DNA of 42,885 nucleotides, from the NCBI GenBank assembly GCA_903909555.1, contig CAIVWG010000011.1:1-42885 (forward strand). The letters run 5' to 3'. The stretch comes from an uncultured bacterium (lineage in GTDB: Bacteria; Actinomycetota; Actinomycetes; S36-B12). The position numbers were made by a program, and so were the translations under genes. The notes beneath the pieces are model-generated. The model was not told the DNA's origin and searched no databases. It saw nothing but the letters and a program-made list of their open reading frames with translations. This document shows positions 1 through 10,143 of the stretch, one piece after another. Position 1 is the stretch's first letter. The number at the start of each line of letters is the position of its first letter.

Positions 1-332
1 CCCGCGAGCTTGGTCGGGGCCGCGAGGCCCCACTTGTCGTCGACGAGCCCCAGGGCCACGATCACGGCGACCCCCGAGAGCAGGGCGACCGGGGCGCGGG
101 CGTCGTCGACGAACACCGCGCTCATCTGCGGCAATTTGCTCGCGAGCAGCAGCCCGGCGAGGAGCCCCGCCAGCATCGCCAGGCCTCCCAGCCGGGGCGT
201 GGCCGCATCATGGACGTCGCGGTCGCGCACTTCCGCGATGAACCCCCACTTGAGTGCCAGGGCGCGGGCGAGCGGGACCGTGAGGTAGGTCACCGCAGCC
301 GCGGCCGCGAGGCACAGGAGGTACTCGCGCAC
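1..332 (-). CDS. Undecaprenyl-phosphate GlcNAc-1-phosphate transferase (WecA/MraY family), partial, runs off window
   Basis: Reverse-strand translation from GTG at 332 gives VREYLLCLAAAAAVTYLTVPLARALALKWGFIAEVRDRDVHDAATPRLGGLAMLAGLLAG...VALGLVDDKWGL; RxxxxxxxPRxGGxAM and DDxxxL are typical of the family. Confidence 0.8.
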   Translation of the reverse strand, partial: MREYLLCLAAAAAVTYLTVPLARALALKWGFIAEVRDRDVHDAATPRLGGLAMLAGLLAGLLLASKLPQMSAVFVDDARAPVALLSGVAVIVALGLVDDKWGLAAPTKLA

Positions 333-341
333 TGGGGGTCC

Positions 342-1646
342 TTAGACCGTCACCGAGCCGCGATCGTAGGCGGGGAATCGCTCCACGAGCTCGGTCACCT
401 CCGACGCCACCGCCGGAGCCGACGCGGGGTCGGTGACCGCCCTTCCGATCAGCGCCCCGACGACCGCCATCTCGGCCTCCCCCATGCCCTGCGTCGTCAC
501 CGACGGGGTGCCGACGCGGATGCCGGACCCGACCGCAGGCGGCTGCGGGTCATAGGGAATCGCGTTCTTGTTGAGGGTGATCCGGGCCGCGTCGCATCGC
601 GCCTCGGCCTCGGCCCCGGTGACGTCCACGCCGCGCAGGTCGATGAGGGCGAGGTGCGTGTCGGTCCCCCCGCTCACCGGCCGCATCCCCTGCGAGGCGA
701 GCGCCGCGCTGAGGGCCTGGGCGTTGCGGATCACCTGCGCCGCGTACGCCTGGTAGTCGGGGCTCATCGCCTCCTTGAGGGCCACGGCCTTGGCGGCCAC
801 GGCATGCATGAGGGGGCCGCCCTGCATCATCGGGAAGACCGCCTTGTCGATCGCCGCCGCGTGCTCCGCGGTCGTGAGGATCATCCCCCCGCGAGGTCCG
901 CGCAGGACCTTGTGAGTCGTGAAGGTGACGACGTCGGCGTAGGGCACGGGGCTCGGGATGGCCTTGCCCGCCACGAGGCCGATGAAGTGCGCCGCGTCCA
1001 CCATGAGGATCGCTCCGGACTCGTCGGCGATGGAGCGGAACGCCTCGAAGTCGATGAGACGGGGGTAGGCCGTGGCCCCGCAGATGATGAGCCGGGGGCG
1101 GTGCTCGAGGGCGAGGCTGCGCACCTCGTCGTAGTCGATGAGCTCGTTGTCCTCTCGGACTCCGTAGGACACGATGTCGAACCACCGGCCGGAGAAGTTG
1201 ACCTTGGACCCGTGCGTGAGATGACCGCCGTGGGGCAGGCTCATCGCGAGGACCGTCTCGCCGGGCTTGACGAAGGCGGCGTACGCGGCGAGGTTGGCGC
1301 TGGCCCCGCTGTGCGGCTGGAGATTCGCGTGCTCCGCGCCGAAGAGCTCCTTCGCGCGCGCGATGCCGATGTTCTCCGCTCGGTCCACCTCCGAGCATCC
1401 GCCGTAGTAGCGCTTGCCTGGGTAGCCCTCCGCGTACTTGTTGCTCAGCGTGGAGCCGAGTGCGGCGAGGACGGCCGGCGAGGTGAAGTTCTCGCTGGCG
1501 ATGAGCTGGAGGCCGCCACGGGCGCGGTCGAGTTCGGAGAGGACGATGCCGGCAATCTCCGGGTCCTCCGCCACGAGCTGGCCGAAGTCGGGGCCCCAGA
1601 ACGGGACTCCGCTGATGTCGTCGAGTTCACCTGCGGGATTCGCCAT
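342..1646 (-). CDS. glyA: Serine hydroxymethyltransferase
   Basis: 434 aa; LIASENFTSPAVLAALGSTLSNKYAEGYPGKRYYGGCSEVD and PLP-lysine region VVTFTTHKVLRGPRGG. Confidence 0.98.
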   Translation of the reverse strand: MANPAGELDDISGVPFWGPDFGQLVAEDPEIAGIVLSELDRARGGLQLIASENFTSPAVLAALGSTLSNKYAEGYPGKRYYGGCSEVDRAENIGIARAKELFGAEHANLQPHSGASANLAAYAAFVKPGETVLAMSLPHGGHLTHGSKVNFSGRWFDIVSYGVREDNELIDYDEVRSLALEHRPRLIICGATAYPRLIDFEAFRSIADESGAILMVDAAHFIGLVAGKAIPSPVPYADVVTFTTHKVLRGPRGGMILTTAEHAAAIDKAVFPMMQGGPLMHAVAAKAVALKEAMSPDYQAYAAQVIRNAQALSAALASQGMRPVSGGTDTHLALIDLRGVDVTGAEAEARCDAARITLNKNAIPYDPQPPAVGSGIRVGTPSVTTQGMGEAEMAVVGALIGRAVTDPASAPAVASEVTELVERFPAYDRGSVTV

Positions 1647-1656
1647 GCGGCGGAGT

Positions 1657-2316
1657 CTACGGCCCGGAAGGGGACTCCACCTCTGGACACACCTCCTGGA
1701 GCACGGTCAGACCGTAGGCCCCCTCGCGGAGGACCCGGGGGGCATCCCCGGTGAGGTCGACGATCGTGCTCGGGGCGGCCGCGGGGACCGGGCCCGAGTC
1801 CAGGTAGACGGTCACGTCGTCGCCGAGCTGGTCCTCCGCTTCCTCGCATGTGCGGGGCGGGGTGGCGCCCGCCCGATGGGCCCCGGTGACGGCCAGCGGC
1901 CCCGTCGCGGCCAGGAGGTCGAGGGCGACCGGATGCAGCGGCATCCGCACGGAGATCGTTCCGGTGTCGCCCCCGAGGTCCCAGGCCAGCGTCGGCTGCT
2001 CGCGCAGCACGAGGGTGAGGGGTCCCGGCCAGAACGCCTCGATGAGCGCGCGGCCCTCGGCGCCGATGCCGCTCGCCAGTCCGTCCACGGTGCGCACCGC
2101 GCCGACGAGCACGGTGAGCGGAGCGGACACCCCGCGGCCCTTTGCCGCCCGGAGTCGGTCCAATCCACGGGCGGAGAAGGGGTCGGCACCGAGGCCGTAG
2201 GTCGACTCGGTGGGGAACACGACGAGTTCCCCACGGCGCACGGCGGCGGCGGCCGCGGTCACGCCGCGCGCGCGCTCGGGACTCGGGGACGTCCCTACAT
2301 CGATGCGGAAGGGCAT
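1657..2316 (-). CDS. tsaC: L-threonylcarbamoyladenylate synthase (Sua5/YciO/YrdC)
   Basis: 219 aa from ATG at 2316; GELVVFPTESTYGLGADPFS...FWPGPLTLVL...TISVRMPLHP. Confidence 0.9.
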   Translation of the reverse strand: MPFRIDVGTSPSPERARGVTAAAAAVRRGELVVFPTESTYGLGADPFSARGLDRLRAAKGRGVSAPLTVLVGAVRTVDGLASGIGAEGRALIEAFWPGPLTLVLREQPTLAWDLGGDTGTISVRMPLHPVALDLLAATGPLAVTGAHRAGATPPRTCEEAEDQLGDDVTVYLDSGPVPAAAPSTIVDLTGDAPRVLREGAYGLTVLQEVCPEVESPSGP

Positions 2317-2329
2317 CTCGGTCCTCCCG

Positions 2330-3244
2330 TCAGGGAACCCGAATCGCGGTGGTGTAGCGAGGAAGGCGATTGAGATCGAGGTGATCCCGCACGTCCTGCC
2401 AATCGGGCCAGGATCGCAGCAGCCCCGGCAGCCCGTCCTCCCCGGCACCCTCGCCCTGGGCGTCAGCGTGCTCCATGACGAGCAAGCCCCCCGGCCGGAG
2501 CAGGGCCGCCGCCGCCGGGAGCAGGCGCCGGATGACGCCGAGGCCGTCGGGACCGCCGTACAGCGCGATCGGAGGGTCGTGCTCACGCACCTCGGGGTCG
2601 CGCGGCACCGCTCCATCGGGGATGTAGGGCGGATTCGAGGTGACCACGCTCACGCGCCCCGCGAGCTCGTGCAAGGGGTGCCCGGGCTCGGCGCAGGTGG
2701 CGGCATCGGTCGCCACGATGCGCACCTCGCTCCCGCACAGCTCCAGGGCGGGTCCGTGGCGCTCGACATTGGACTGGGCCCACTCGGCGGCCGTCGCGGA
2801 GATCTCGACGCCCACCATGTGCGTCTCCCCGGCCTCGAGGGCCAGCGCGATGGCCAGCGCACCCGACCCCGTGCACAGGTCGACCGCGAGCCGCTCGTCC
2901 GCGGGCAGCGCCCGCAGTGCCTCGAGCGCGGGGACGGCGAGCATCTCGGTCTCGGGGCGCGGGATGAAGACGCCGGGGCCGACCGACACCTCGATGTGCC
3001 GGAAGGGCGCCGTTCCGAGCAGGTGCTGCAGGGGCACCCGTGCGGTGCGCCGACCCAGGAGCCGCTCGTACGCCGTCCTGGTCTCCGGCGGCACGCGGTC
3101 CTGGAGGATGAGCCGGGACCTCGGCACGCCGAGGACGTGGGCGGCGAGGAGGGCGGCCTCGGTCTCCGGAGAGGCCACGCCGGCCGTGGCCAGGCGTCGC
3201 TGGGCGTCAGCGAGGACGTCGCGCAGCGAGACCCATCCCTCCAT
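2330..3244 (-). CDS. prmC: Peptide chain release factor N5-glutamine methyltransferase
   Basis: NPPY motif in VVTSNPPYIPDGAVPRDPEVREHDPPIALYGGPDGL; DLCTGSGALAIALA SAM-binding motif; adjacent to prfA. Confidence 0.95.
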   Translation of the reverse strand: MEGWVSLRDVLADAQRRLATAGVASPETEAALLAAHVLGVPRSRLILQDRVPPETRTAYERLLGRRTARVPLQHLLGTAPFRHIEVSVGPGVFIPRPETEMLAVPALEALRALPADERLAVDLCTGSGALAIALALEAGETHMVGVEISATAAEWAQSNVERHGPALELCGSEVRIVATDAATCAEPGHPLHELAGRVSVVTSNPPYIPDGAVPRDPEVREHDPPIALYGGPDGLGVIRRLLPAAAALLRPGGLLVMEHADAQGEGAGEDGLPGLLRSWPDWQDVRDHLDLNRLPRYTTAIRVP

Positions 3245-3297
3245 GACCCGGGGCGAGGGGCCGCCGGTCGAGCGCGGGTAGGGGCTGCCGGGATCGC

Positions 3298-4413
3298 TCA
3301 CGTGGCATCCCGGCCGGCCGACGCCGAGCCGGCCGTGCCGGACCGCTGTGCGACCTCCAGTGCCGCGGCATCGCCAGCATCGAGGCACGCCTGGATGACA
3401 TCGTCGAGGTTGCCCTCGAGCACCTGGTCGAGGTTGTGGGCCTTGTAGCCGACGCGATGGTCGCTGATGCGGTTCTCGGGGAAGTTGTACGTGCGGATGC
3501 GCTCGCTGCGGTCCACGGTCCGCACCTGTGCGCGCCGCGAGTCGGAGGCTTCGCGGGCCGCCTCTTCCTCCGCGAGGGCCAGGAGCCGAGCGCGCAGGAT
3601 GCGCAGGGCCTGCTCGCGGTTTTGCAGCTGACTCTTCTCGTTCTGGCACGAGACGACGGTTCCGGTGGGCAGGTGGGTGATGCGCACGGCGGAGTCGGTG
3701 GTGTTGACGCTCTGCCCGCCGGGGCCCGACGAGCGGAAGACGTCGATGCGCAGGTCATTGGGGTCGATCGTGACGTCGACCTCCTCGGCCTCAGGGAGGA
3801 CGAGGACGCCAGCCGCGGACGTGTGGATGCGTCCCTGCGACTCCGTGACCGGGACTCGCTGGACCCGGTGCACGCCGCCCTCGAACTTCAGGCGCGCGTA
3901 CGGAGCCTCTCCCGGCTCGGGGACACCCCGGGCCTTCACGGCCACGGCCACGTCGCGATAGCCGCCCAGGTCGGACTCCTCCGCCTCGAGGACGTCGGTG
4001 CTCCAACCGCGACGCTCGGCGTACCTGAGGTACATCCTCAAGAGGTCTCCGGCGAAGAGCGCGGACTCCTCCCCGCCCTCGCCCGCCTTGATCTCGAGGA
4101 TGACGTCCTTGCCGTCCAGGGGGTCGCGCGGGACCAGGAGGGAGCGCAGCCGCTCCGCGGTCTCGTCGCGCCGCTGCTCGAGGACCTCCGCCTCCGCGGC
4201 GAACGCCGAGTCAGCGGCACCCAGCTCGCGTGCCGCGGCAATGTCCTCGCCCAGGGCGACCCACGCTCGGTACTCGTCGATGATGGGGCGCAACTCCGCG
4301 TGCCGGCGCGCGAGGCGACGAGCCTCCGCCGGATCCGCATGGATGTGCGGGTCGGCGAGCCGCTCCTCGATGGTCGCGTACTCAGCCGACAGATCGACGC
4401 AGGCGTCGAACAT
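3298..4413 (-). CDS. prfA: Peptide chain release factor 1
   Basis: 371 aa; GGQ motif in [24 protein letters not shown]. Confidence 0.97.
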   Translation of the reverse strand: MFDACVDLSAEYATIEERLADPHIHADPAEARRLARRHAELRPIIDEYRAWVALGEDIAAARELGAADSAFAAEAEVLEQRRDETAERLRSLLVPRDPLDGKDVILEIKAGEGGEESALFAGDLLRMYLRYAERRGWSTDVLEAEESDLGGYRDVAVAVKARGVPEPGEAPYARLKFEGGVHRVQRVPVTESQGRIHTSAAGVLVLPEAEEVDVTIDPNDLRIDVFRSSGPGGQSVNTTDSAVRITHLPTGTVVSCQNEKSQLQNREQALRILRARLLALAEEEAAREASDSRRAQVRTVDRSERIRTYNFPENRISDHRVGYKAHNLDQVLEGNLDDVIQACLDAGDAAALEVAQRSGTAGSASAGRDAT

Positions 4414-4440
4414 CGGATGCGACCTCTCTCAGGGGAAGAC

Positions 4441-4692
4441 TCAGGCGTCGGACGCGGCTGGCTCCTCGGCGGGCGCCGAGGTTGCCTTGTTGCCGCCGAA
4501 GCGCTTCTCGAACTTCGCGACGCGACCGCCCGAGTCGAGGATCTTCTGGCGTCCCGTGTAGAACGGGTGGCACTGCGAGCACACGTCGGCATGGATGACG
4601 CCGTTCTTCGCGGTGCTGCGGGTGGTGAACGTCGATCCGCAGGTGCAGGTGACCTCGGTCACGACGTAGTCCGGGTGGATGCCGGCCTTCAT
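4441..4692 (-). CDS. rpmE: 50S ribosomal protein L31 (zinc-binding C+ form)
   Basis: 83 aa [66 protein letters not shown] with paired Cys. Confidence 0.96.
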   Translation of the reverse strand: MKAGIHPDYVVTEVTCTCGSTFTTRSTAKNGVIHADVCSQCHPFYTGRQKILDSGGRVAKFEKRFGGNKATSAPAEEPAASDA

Positions 4693-4849
4693 GAGTGCTC
4701 CTCGAGTTCGGGCCTTCACGGCAACGGCCAGGAGGCCATGTCGCTCAGGCAGGGCCGGGTCCGCCGAGGCGGTGAACCGGACTTCAGCAGGGTACGGCAT
4801 GGGACAGTCGCGCGACGAATCCGGATCGGGCCGGGACCGGGAAGAGGCG

Positions 4850-6508
4850 TCAGTCCTCGCTGATCGACGAGGTGACAGAGGGAGTCGTCTTCTGCACCTG
4901 GAGCAGGAACTCGAGGTTGCTCTTCGTATCCCGCAGCTTGGTGAGGAGCAGCTCGATGGCCTGCTGCTGATCGAGGGCGTGGAGCACGCGACGGAGCTTC
5001 CACACGATCTTCAGCTCGTCCGGAGCCATGAGGAGCTCTTCCTTGCGGGTGCCGGAGGCATCCACGTCGACGCTGGGGAAGATGCGCTTGTCGGCGAGCT
5101 TGCGGTCGAGCTTGAGCTCCATGTTCCCGGTGCCCTTGAACTCCTCGAAGATGACCTCGTCCATGCGCGAACCGGTCTCGACGAGTGCCGTGGCGAGGAC
5201 GGTGAGGGAGCCTCCGTGCTCGATGTTGCGCGCCGCGCCGAAGAACTTCTTCGGCGGGTACAGCGCCGTGGAGTCCACGCCGCCGGACAGGATGCGGCCC
5301 GACGCGGGGGCGGCAAGGTTGTAGGCGCGGCCGAGACGGGTCATGGAGTCGAGAAGGACGACGACATCATGGCCGAGTTCGACAAGCCGCTTGGCACGCT
5401 CGATCGCGAGTTCGGCGACGATCGTGTGATCCTCCGCCGGGCGATCGAAGGTCGAGGCGATGACCTCGCCCTTCACCGAGCGCTGCATGTCGGTGACTTC
5501 CTCGGGGCGTTCGTCGACGAGAACGACCATGAGATGGCACTCGGGATTGTTCGCCGAGATCGCATTGGCGATGGACTGCAGGACCATCGTCTTGCCTGCC
5601 TTGGGGGGCGACACGATGAGCCCGCGCTGGCCCTTGCCGATGGGGGCGACGAGATCGATCACGCGAGTGGTGAGGTTGGCGGGTTCCGTCTCGAGGCGCA
5701 GCCGCTCCTGCGGGTACAGCGGGGTCAGCTTCGAGAATTCCGGTCGGTTGCGCGACTGATCCGGCTCGGCGCCGTTGACCGTGTCGATCCTCACCAGGGG
5801 ATTGAACTTCTCACGACGCTCGCCATCGCGGGGCTGGCGCACGGCGCCGGTCACCGCATCGCCCTTGCGCAGGCCGTGACGCTTGACCATCGACAGTGAG
5901 ACGTACACGTCGTTCGGGCTCGGCAGGTATCCCCCGGTGCGCACGAAGGCGTAGTTGTCGAGGACATCGAGGATGCCGGCCACGGGCACGAGCACGTCGT
6001 CCTCGGTTACCTCGACCTCGCCCTCGGAGAATCCACCCGACGGTCGCCGGTCGCGCCGGTCGCGGAAGCGATCCCGCCCGCGGCGGCGCCGGCGACGCGA
6101 TCCGCCTTCACCATCGTCGTCACCGGCGTCCCCCTGTGCCGAGGAGGAGGCATCCGCCGCGCGGTCACGATCGTGCGAGCCTCGGTTCGCGTCCCGTGGG
6201 GGCCGCGTGTCCTGGCGAGCCGTCGGTGCGCTCTCGGCCTTCGCTTCGTCCGCGCCACCCTTCGCCTCGTCCGCGCCGCCCTTGGCATCGTCCGCGCCGC
6301 CCGAACTGTTGCGGGGCGCTCGCTCGCGGCCTGCGCCGCCAGAGCCCCCGGACGATGACTGCTGGGACGAGATCGCCGCGATGAGATCGCTCTTGCGCAT
6401 CCCGCTGGCGCCGGGGATGCCCATCGTCTGGGCGAGTTGCTTGAGCTCGGGCAGGAGCATGCCGGACAGGCCGTTGCCCCGCTCTTTGGTTGCGGTGGTG
6501 TCGGACAC
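4850..6508 (-). CDS. rho: Transcription termination factor Rho, actinobacterial type with N-terminal low-complexity insertion
   Basis: 552 aa, GTG start at 6508; [19 protein letters not shown] Walker [14 protein letters not shown], Arg/Asp/Gly-rich insert. Confidence 0.97.
   Translation of the reverse strand: MSDTTATKERGNGLSGMLLPELKQLAQTMGIPGASGMRKSDLIAAISSQQSSSGGSGGAGRERAPRNSSGGADDAKGGADEAKGGADEAKAESAPTARQDTRPPRDANRGSHDRDRAADASSSAQGDAGDDDGEGGSRRRRRRGRDRFRDRRDRRPSGGFSEGEVEVTEDDVLVPVAGILDVLDNYAFVRTGGYLPSPNDVYVSLSMVKRHGLRKGDAVTGAVRQPRDGERREKFNPLVRIDTVNGAEPDQSRNRPEFSKLTPLYPQERLRLETEPANLTTRVIDLVAPIGKGQRGLIVSPPKAGKTMVLQSIANAISANNPECHLMVVLVDERPEEVTDMQRSVKGEVIASTFDRPAEDHTIVAELAIERAKRLVELGHDVVVLLDSMTRLGRAYNLAAPASGRILSGGVDSTALYPPKKFFGAARNIEHGGSLTVLATALVETGSRMDEVIFEEFKGTGNMELKLDRKLADKRIFPSVDVDASGTRKEELLMAPDELKIVWKLRRVLHALDQQQAIELLLTKLRDTKSNLEFLLQVQKTTPSVTSSISED
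6241..6303 (-). repeat. Three tandem 21-bp units encoding the heptapeptide GGAD(D/E)AK in the Rho N-terminal domain
   Basis: ttcgcttcgtccgcgccaccc / ttcgcctcgtccgcgccgccc / ttggcatcgtccgcgccgccg. Confidence 0.9.
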
Positions 6509-6529
6509 GAAGGATCCTTACTGATTTTC

Positions 6530-6548
6530 CGGTCCCACGGTGGGACCG
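6530..6548. promoter_or_regulatory. Perfect 9-bp inverted repeat (1-nt centre) upstream of rho
   Basis: cggtcccac g gtgggaccg, 22 nt upstream of the rho GTG. Confidence 0.6.
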
Positions 6549-6725
6549 AGCAGATGCGTTGCCGCCACGATGATCAAGGGAAGCCGTCACAATCGAGGCG
6601 TGGCGGATGATCCATTGACCCCCACACGAGGGGGACGCGCGGTCCGAAAAATGCGGACCTCTTCACCATAGCACCCTTCGGGGGCTCCACACGCGCCGGA
6701 CCCCGGAGCGTGTCCCCGACGCGCG

Positions 6726-7655
6726 TCAGCCGTAGATGTGCACGCGCGCGCCGGCCGTGTCCACCGGGACGACGACCGCCTCCCAGCCGTCCGGGGCCGC
6801 TGCCAGTGCGGTGGCGGACGTGGACGTTGCCGCGAGCGCGAGCACAGACGGGCCGGCACCGGAGATCACCGCGGGGATGCCCTGTGCCCGCAACTCCGCC
6901 ACGAGTTCGTGCGATCGCGGATACGCCGCCGCTCGCGCATCCTGATGGAGTCGGTCCTCGGTCGCGCTCATGAGCAGCGAAGGATCGGCGGTGAGAGCAT
7001 GCACGAGCAGAGCCGATCGACCGACGTTGAACACCGCATCGTCGCGTGCCACCAGGTCCGGGAGCATGCGGCGCGCTTCGTGCGTCGGCATCGACACGGG
7101 CGGCACGACGACCACCGGCACGACCTCCGGGTGCACACGATGCGACACCGCGCGAGCGTGCACGTCCTCCGCTCCGGGAGTCTCGATCCACGCCGTCGTG
7201 AAGCCGCCGAAGAGCGCTGCGGCGACATTGTCGGGGTGGCCCTCCATGCGGGTGGCAAGGTCAAACACCTCTCCCGCGGAGAGGCGATCCTCACCGTCCG
7301 TGACGAGCGCCCGACCGAGCAGGAGCCCCGCGACGATCGCGGCAGCCGACGAGCCCATGCCCCGGCCCTGCGGGATCGCGTTGACGCAGGTGAGCACGGC
7401 CCCGGACGCGGGCACGCCCATGGCTGACCACGCGGCGAGCATGGCCCGCGCGACGAGGTGCGAGTCGTCCCGGGGAAGGATCTCCTCCCCCTCGCCCTCG
7501 ATGTGGACCAGCACACCCGGATCCTCCGTGGCCATCGCGGTCACGCGGTCATGCACGCCGATCGCGAGCCCCAGGCAGTCGAAGCCGGGACCCAGGTTGG
7601 CACTGGTGGCCGGCACCAGCACATCGACGCCGTGCGTGCGCATGTGCCCAGGCAT
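6726..7655 (-). CDS. thrB: Homoserine kinase
   Basis: 309 aa; VPATSANLGPGFDCLGLAI and PQGRGMGSSAAAIVAGLL (GHMP); start overlaps thrC stop. Confidence 0.96.
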   Translation of the reverse strand: MPGHMRTHGVDVLVPATSANLGPGFDCLGLAIGVHDRVTAMATEDPGVLVHIEGEGEEILPRDDSHLVARAMLAAWSAMGVPASGAVLTCVNAIPQGRGMGSSAAAIVAGLLLGRALVTDGEDRLSAGEVFDLATRMEGHPDNVAAALFGGFTTAWIETPGAEDVHARAVSHRVHPEVVPVVVVPPVSMPTHEARRMLPDLVARDDAVFNVGRSALLVHALTADPSLLMSATEDRLHQDARAAAYPRSHELVAELRAQGIPAVISGAGPSVLALAATSTSATALAAAPDGWEAVVVPVDTAGARVHIYG

Positions 7656-8722
7656 CAGCTGTCCCGGAGCCCGAGGGCCTGCGCCGCGACCTCCGCATCG
7701 ACAGGGACAACGGTGGGCTCGGGCGCGTCCGCGAGCGCCCACTGCGGGTCCTTGAGGCCATTGCCGGTCAGCGTGCACACGACACTCTGCCCGGGATCGA
7801 GCAGCCCCCTCTCCTTCATGAGGAGGAGGCCCGCCACGCTGGCCGCACTCGCCGGCTCGCAGAACAGCGCCTCGCGGGATGCCAGGAGCCGGTACGCGGC
7901 GAGGATCTGCTCGTCCGACACCGCATCGATGAGTCCCCCGGAGTCGTCGCGCGCGGCGATGGCGAAGTCCCACGAGGCGGGGTTGCCGATGCGGATCGCG
8001 GTCGCGATGGTCTCCGGCTTGGCCACGGGCCGCCCGGAGACCAACGGCGCGGCGCCCTCGGCCTGGAAGCCCCACATCCGCGGCCGCTTCGCCGCGAGCC
8101 CGTCGTCGGCGTACTCGCGATAGCCCCGCCAGTAGGCCGTGATGTTGCCCGCGTTGCCCACCGGCAGGCAGTGGATGTCCGGCGCATCCCCGAGCATGTC
8201 CACGATCTCGAAACTCGCGGTCTTCTGCCCCTCGATGCGGTCGGGGTTCACGCTGTTGACCAGGGACACGGGATAGCGATCGGCCAGGTCGCGGGCCAGC
8301 GTGAGGCAGTCGTCGAAGTTGCCCTGGACCTGGAGCAGTCTCGCCCCGTGGACGATCGCCTGGGCCAACTTGCCCATCGCGATCTTGCCCTCCGGCACCA
8401 GCACGGCGCAGACCATCCCGGCCTTGACGGCATACGCCGCGGCACTCGCCGAGGTGTTGCCCGTCGACGCGCAGATGACGGCACGCGCACCCTCCTCCGC
8501 GGCCCTGCTGATCGCCATGGTCATGCCGCGGTCCTTGAAGCTTCCCGTCGGGTTGGCGCCCTCATACTTCAGCCATACCTGGCAGCCGGTCATCTCGCTG
8601 AGGACGCAGGCGTAGACGAGGGGCGTGCCGCCCTCGCGCAGGGTCACGTTCGGGGTGGAGGGCCCGACAGGGAGCCGGTCGCGGTACTCGTCGATGAGGC
8701 CGCGCCACTGAGGGGACGTCAT
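7655..8722 (-). CDS. thrC: Threonine synthase
   Basis: 355 aa; [16 protein letters not shown]-lysine motif; [15 protein letters not shown]. Confidence 0.97.
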   Translation of the reverse strand: MTSPQWRGLIDEYRDRLPVGPSTPNVTLREGGTPLVYACVLSEMTGCQVWLKYEGANPTGSFKDRGMTMAISRAAEEGARAVICASTGNTSASAAAYAVKAGMVCAVLVPEGKIAMGKLAQAIVHGARLLQVQGNFDDCLTLARDLADRYPVSLVNSVNPDRIEGQKTASFEIVDMLGDAPDIHCLPVGNAGNITAYWRGYREYADDGLAAKRPRMWGFQAEGAAPLVSGRPVAKPETIATAIRIGNPASWDFAIAARDDSGGLIDAVSDEQILAAYRLLASREALFCEPASAASVAGLLLMKERGLLDPGQSVVCTLTGNGLKDPQWALADAPEPTVVPVDAEVAAQALGLRDS

Positions 8723-10041
8723 GTGCCGGGTTCTCCCTCCACCCGCATGACGCCGAGGACCCGCTTCACCGCGTCCAGGGTCCGCAGGCGCTCCACCGTG
8801 CGCCGCAGGGCGCCATCGGAGGCCACGTGCGTCCGCACGATCAGCCCCGCGTCGTCACCGTGGCCATCCTGCCGGACGACCTGGATGCTCACGCCCTCGT
8901 CGGCGAAGGCCTGGGCGATCGCGGCCAGGACTCCCGGGCGATCGGCCACGTCGAGGTTGACGTAGTAGCGCGTCATCGCCTCGTCGATGCCGCGCACCGC
9001 GAGGTCGGCGTACGTCGACTCCCCCGGGCCACGCCCTCCGCTCACGCGGTTGCGCGCTGCGGCAACCACGTCTCCGAGCACGGCGCTCGCCGTCGGTGCT
9101 CCTCCCGCGCCCCTCCCGTAGAACATCATCTGCCCGGCTGACTCGGCCTCGACGAAGACCGCGTTGAAGGCGTCGCGGACGCTCGCGAGCGGATGGTCGC
9201 GCGGCACCATCGCGGGATGGACGCGCACGATGACGCCGCTCCCGTCATCGGTGGACTCGGCCACGGCGAGCAGCTTGATGACGAATCCCATGTCGCGCGC
9301 CGCCTGGACGTCGAAGGCGGTGACCTCGGTGATCCCCTCGCAGGACACGTCCTCGGAGGTCACGCGGGTATGGAAGGCCAGCTCGGCGAGGATGGCGGCC
9401 TTCGCGGCGGCGTCGAGGCCGCCGACGTCGGCGGTGGGATCCGCCTCGGCGTAGCCCAGCGCCTGCGCTTCGGCGAGCGCGTCGGAGTAGTCCGCGCCTT
9501 CCTCGTCCATCTTGGTGAGGATGAAGTTGGTGGTGCCGTTGACGATCCCGAGGACCTTGAGAACCCGGTCTCCGGCAAGGGACTCGCGCAGCGGGCGCAG
9601 GAGCGGGATGGCGCCGGCCACCGAGGCCTCGAAGTAGAGGTCGACCCCGTTCTCGGCGGCCGCGCGGTACAGCGTTGCCCCGTCGGCGGCGAGCAGCGCC
9701 TTGTTGGCCGTGACGACGCTCGAGCCGGCCGCCATCGCCGACAGGATGAGGGAGCGGGCAGGCTCGATTCCTCCCATGACCTCGACGACGATGTCCGAGC
9801 CACGGCCGGCGAGTTCCGCGGCGTCATCGGTGAGCAGGGCCGGGGGAACGCCGTCGCGGGGGCGTGACGCGTCCCGCACGGCGACGCCCACGAGTTCGAG
9901 CGGGGCCCCCACGCGGGCGGCGAGGTCGCCGGCGTTGGCCTCGAGCAGGCGCGCGACCTGCCCGCCCACCGTGCCACCGCCCAGGAGGGCCACGGTGACG
10001 GGATGGGTCGCGGACTGCGCGGCCCTGGGCGCGGCGGGCAT
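8719..10041 (-). CDS. hom: Homoserine dehydrogenase with C-terminal ACT domain
   Basis: 440 aa; [72 protein letters not shown]. Confidence 0.97.
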   Translation of the reverse strand: MPAAPRAAQSATHPVTVALLGGGTVGGQVARLLEANAGDLAARVGAPLELVGVAVRDASRPRDGVPPALLTDDAAELAGRGSDIVVEVMGGIEPARSLILSAMAAGSSVVTANKALLAADGATLYRAAAENGVDLYFEASVAGAIPLLRPLRESLAGDRVLKVLGIVNGTTNFILTKMDEEGADYSDALAEAQALGYAEADPTADVGGLDAAAKAAILAELAFHTRVTSEDVSCEGITEVTAFDVQAARDMGFVIKLLAVAESTDDGSGVIVRVHPAMVPRDHPLASVRDAFNAVFVEAESAGQMMFYGRGAGGAPTASAVLGDVVAAARNRVSGGRGPGESTYADLAVRGIDEAMTRYYVNLDVADRPGVLAAIAQAFADEGVSIQVVRQDGHGDDAGLIVRTHVASDGALRRTVERLRTLDAVKRVLGVMRVEGEPGT

Positions 10042-10143
10042 CGGACCTCCTCGGCGGAGCGCGGGTGACGGCGCGCGAGTGGGGTGCCACTGCGCGGGAT
10101 AAGGGTCTCAGACGCCCCCGGAGGGCGGCGGCCCGAGCCAGGC

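Noticed and set aside
210-1754. 514-aa plus-strand ORF opposite glyA
   Set aside because: Arg/Gly/His-rich antisense frame typical of high-GC DNA; glyA is unmistakable on the other strand
6241-6303. Tandem repeat as a mobile or regulatory element
   Set aside because: In-frame heptapeptide repeats inside the known variable N-terminal region of actinobacterial Rho
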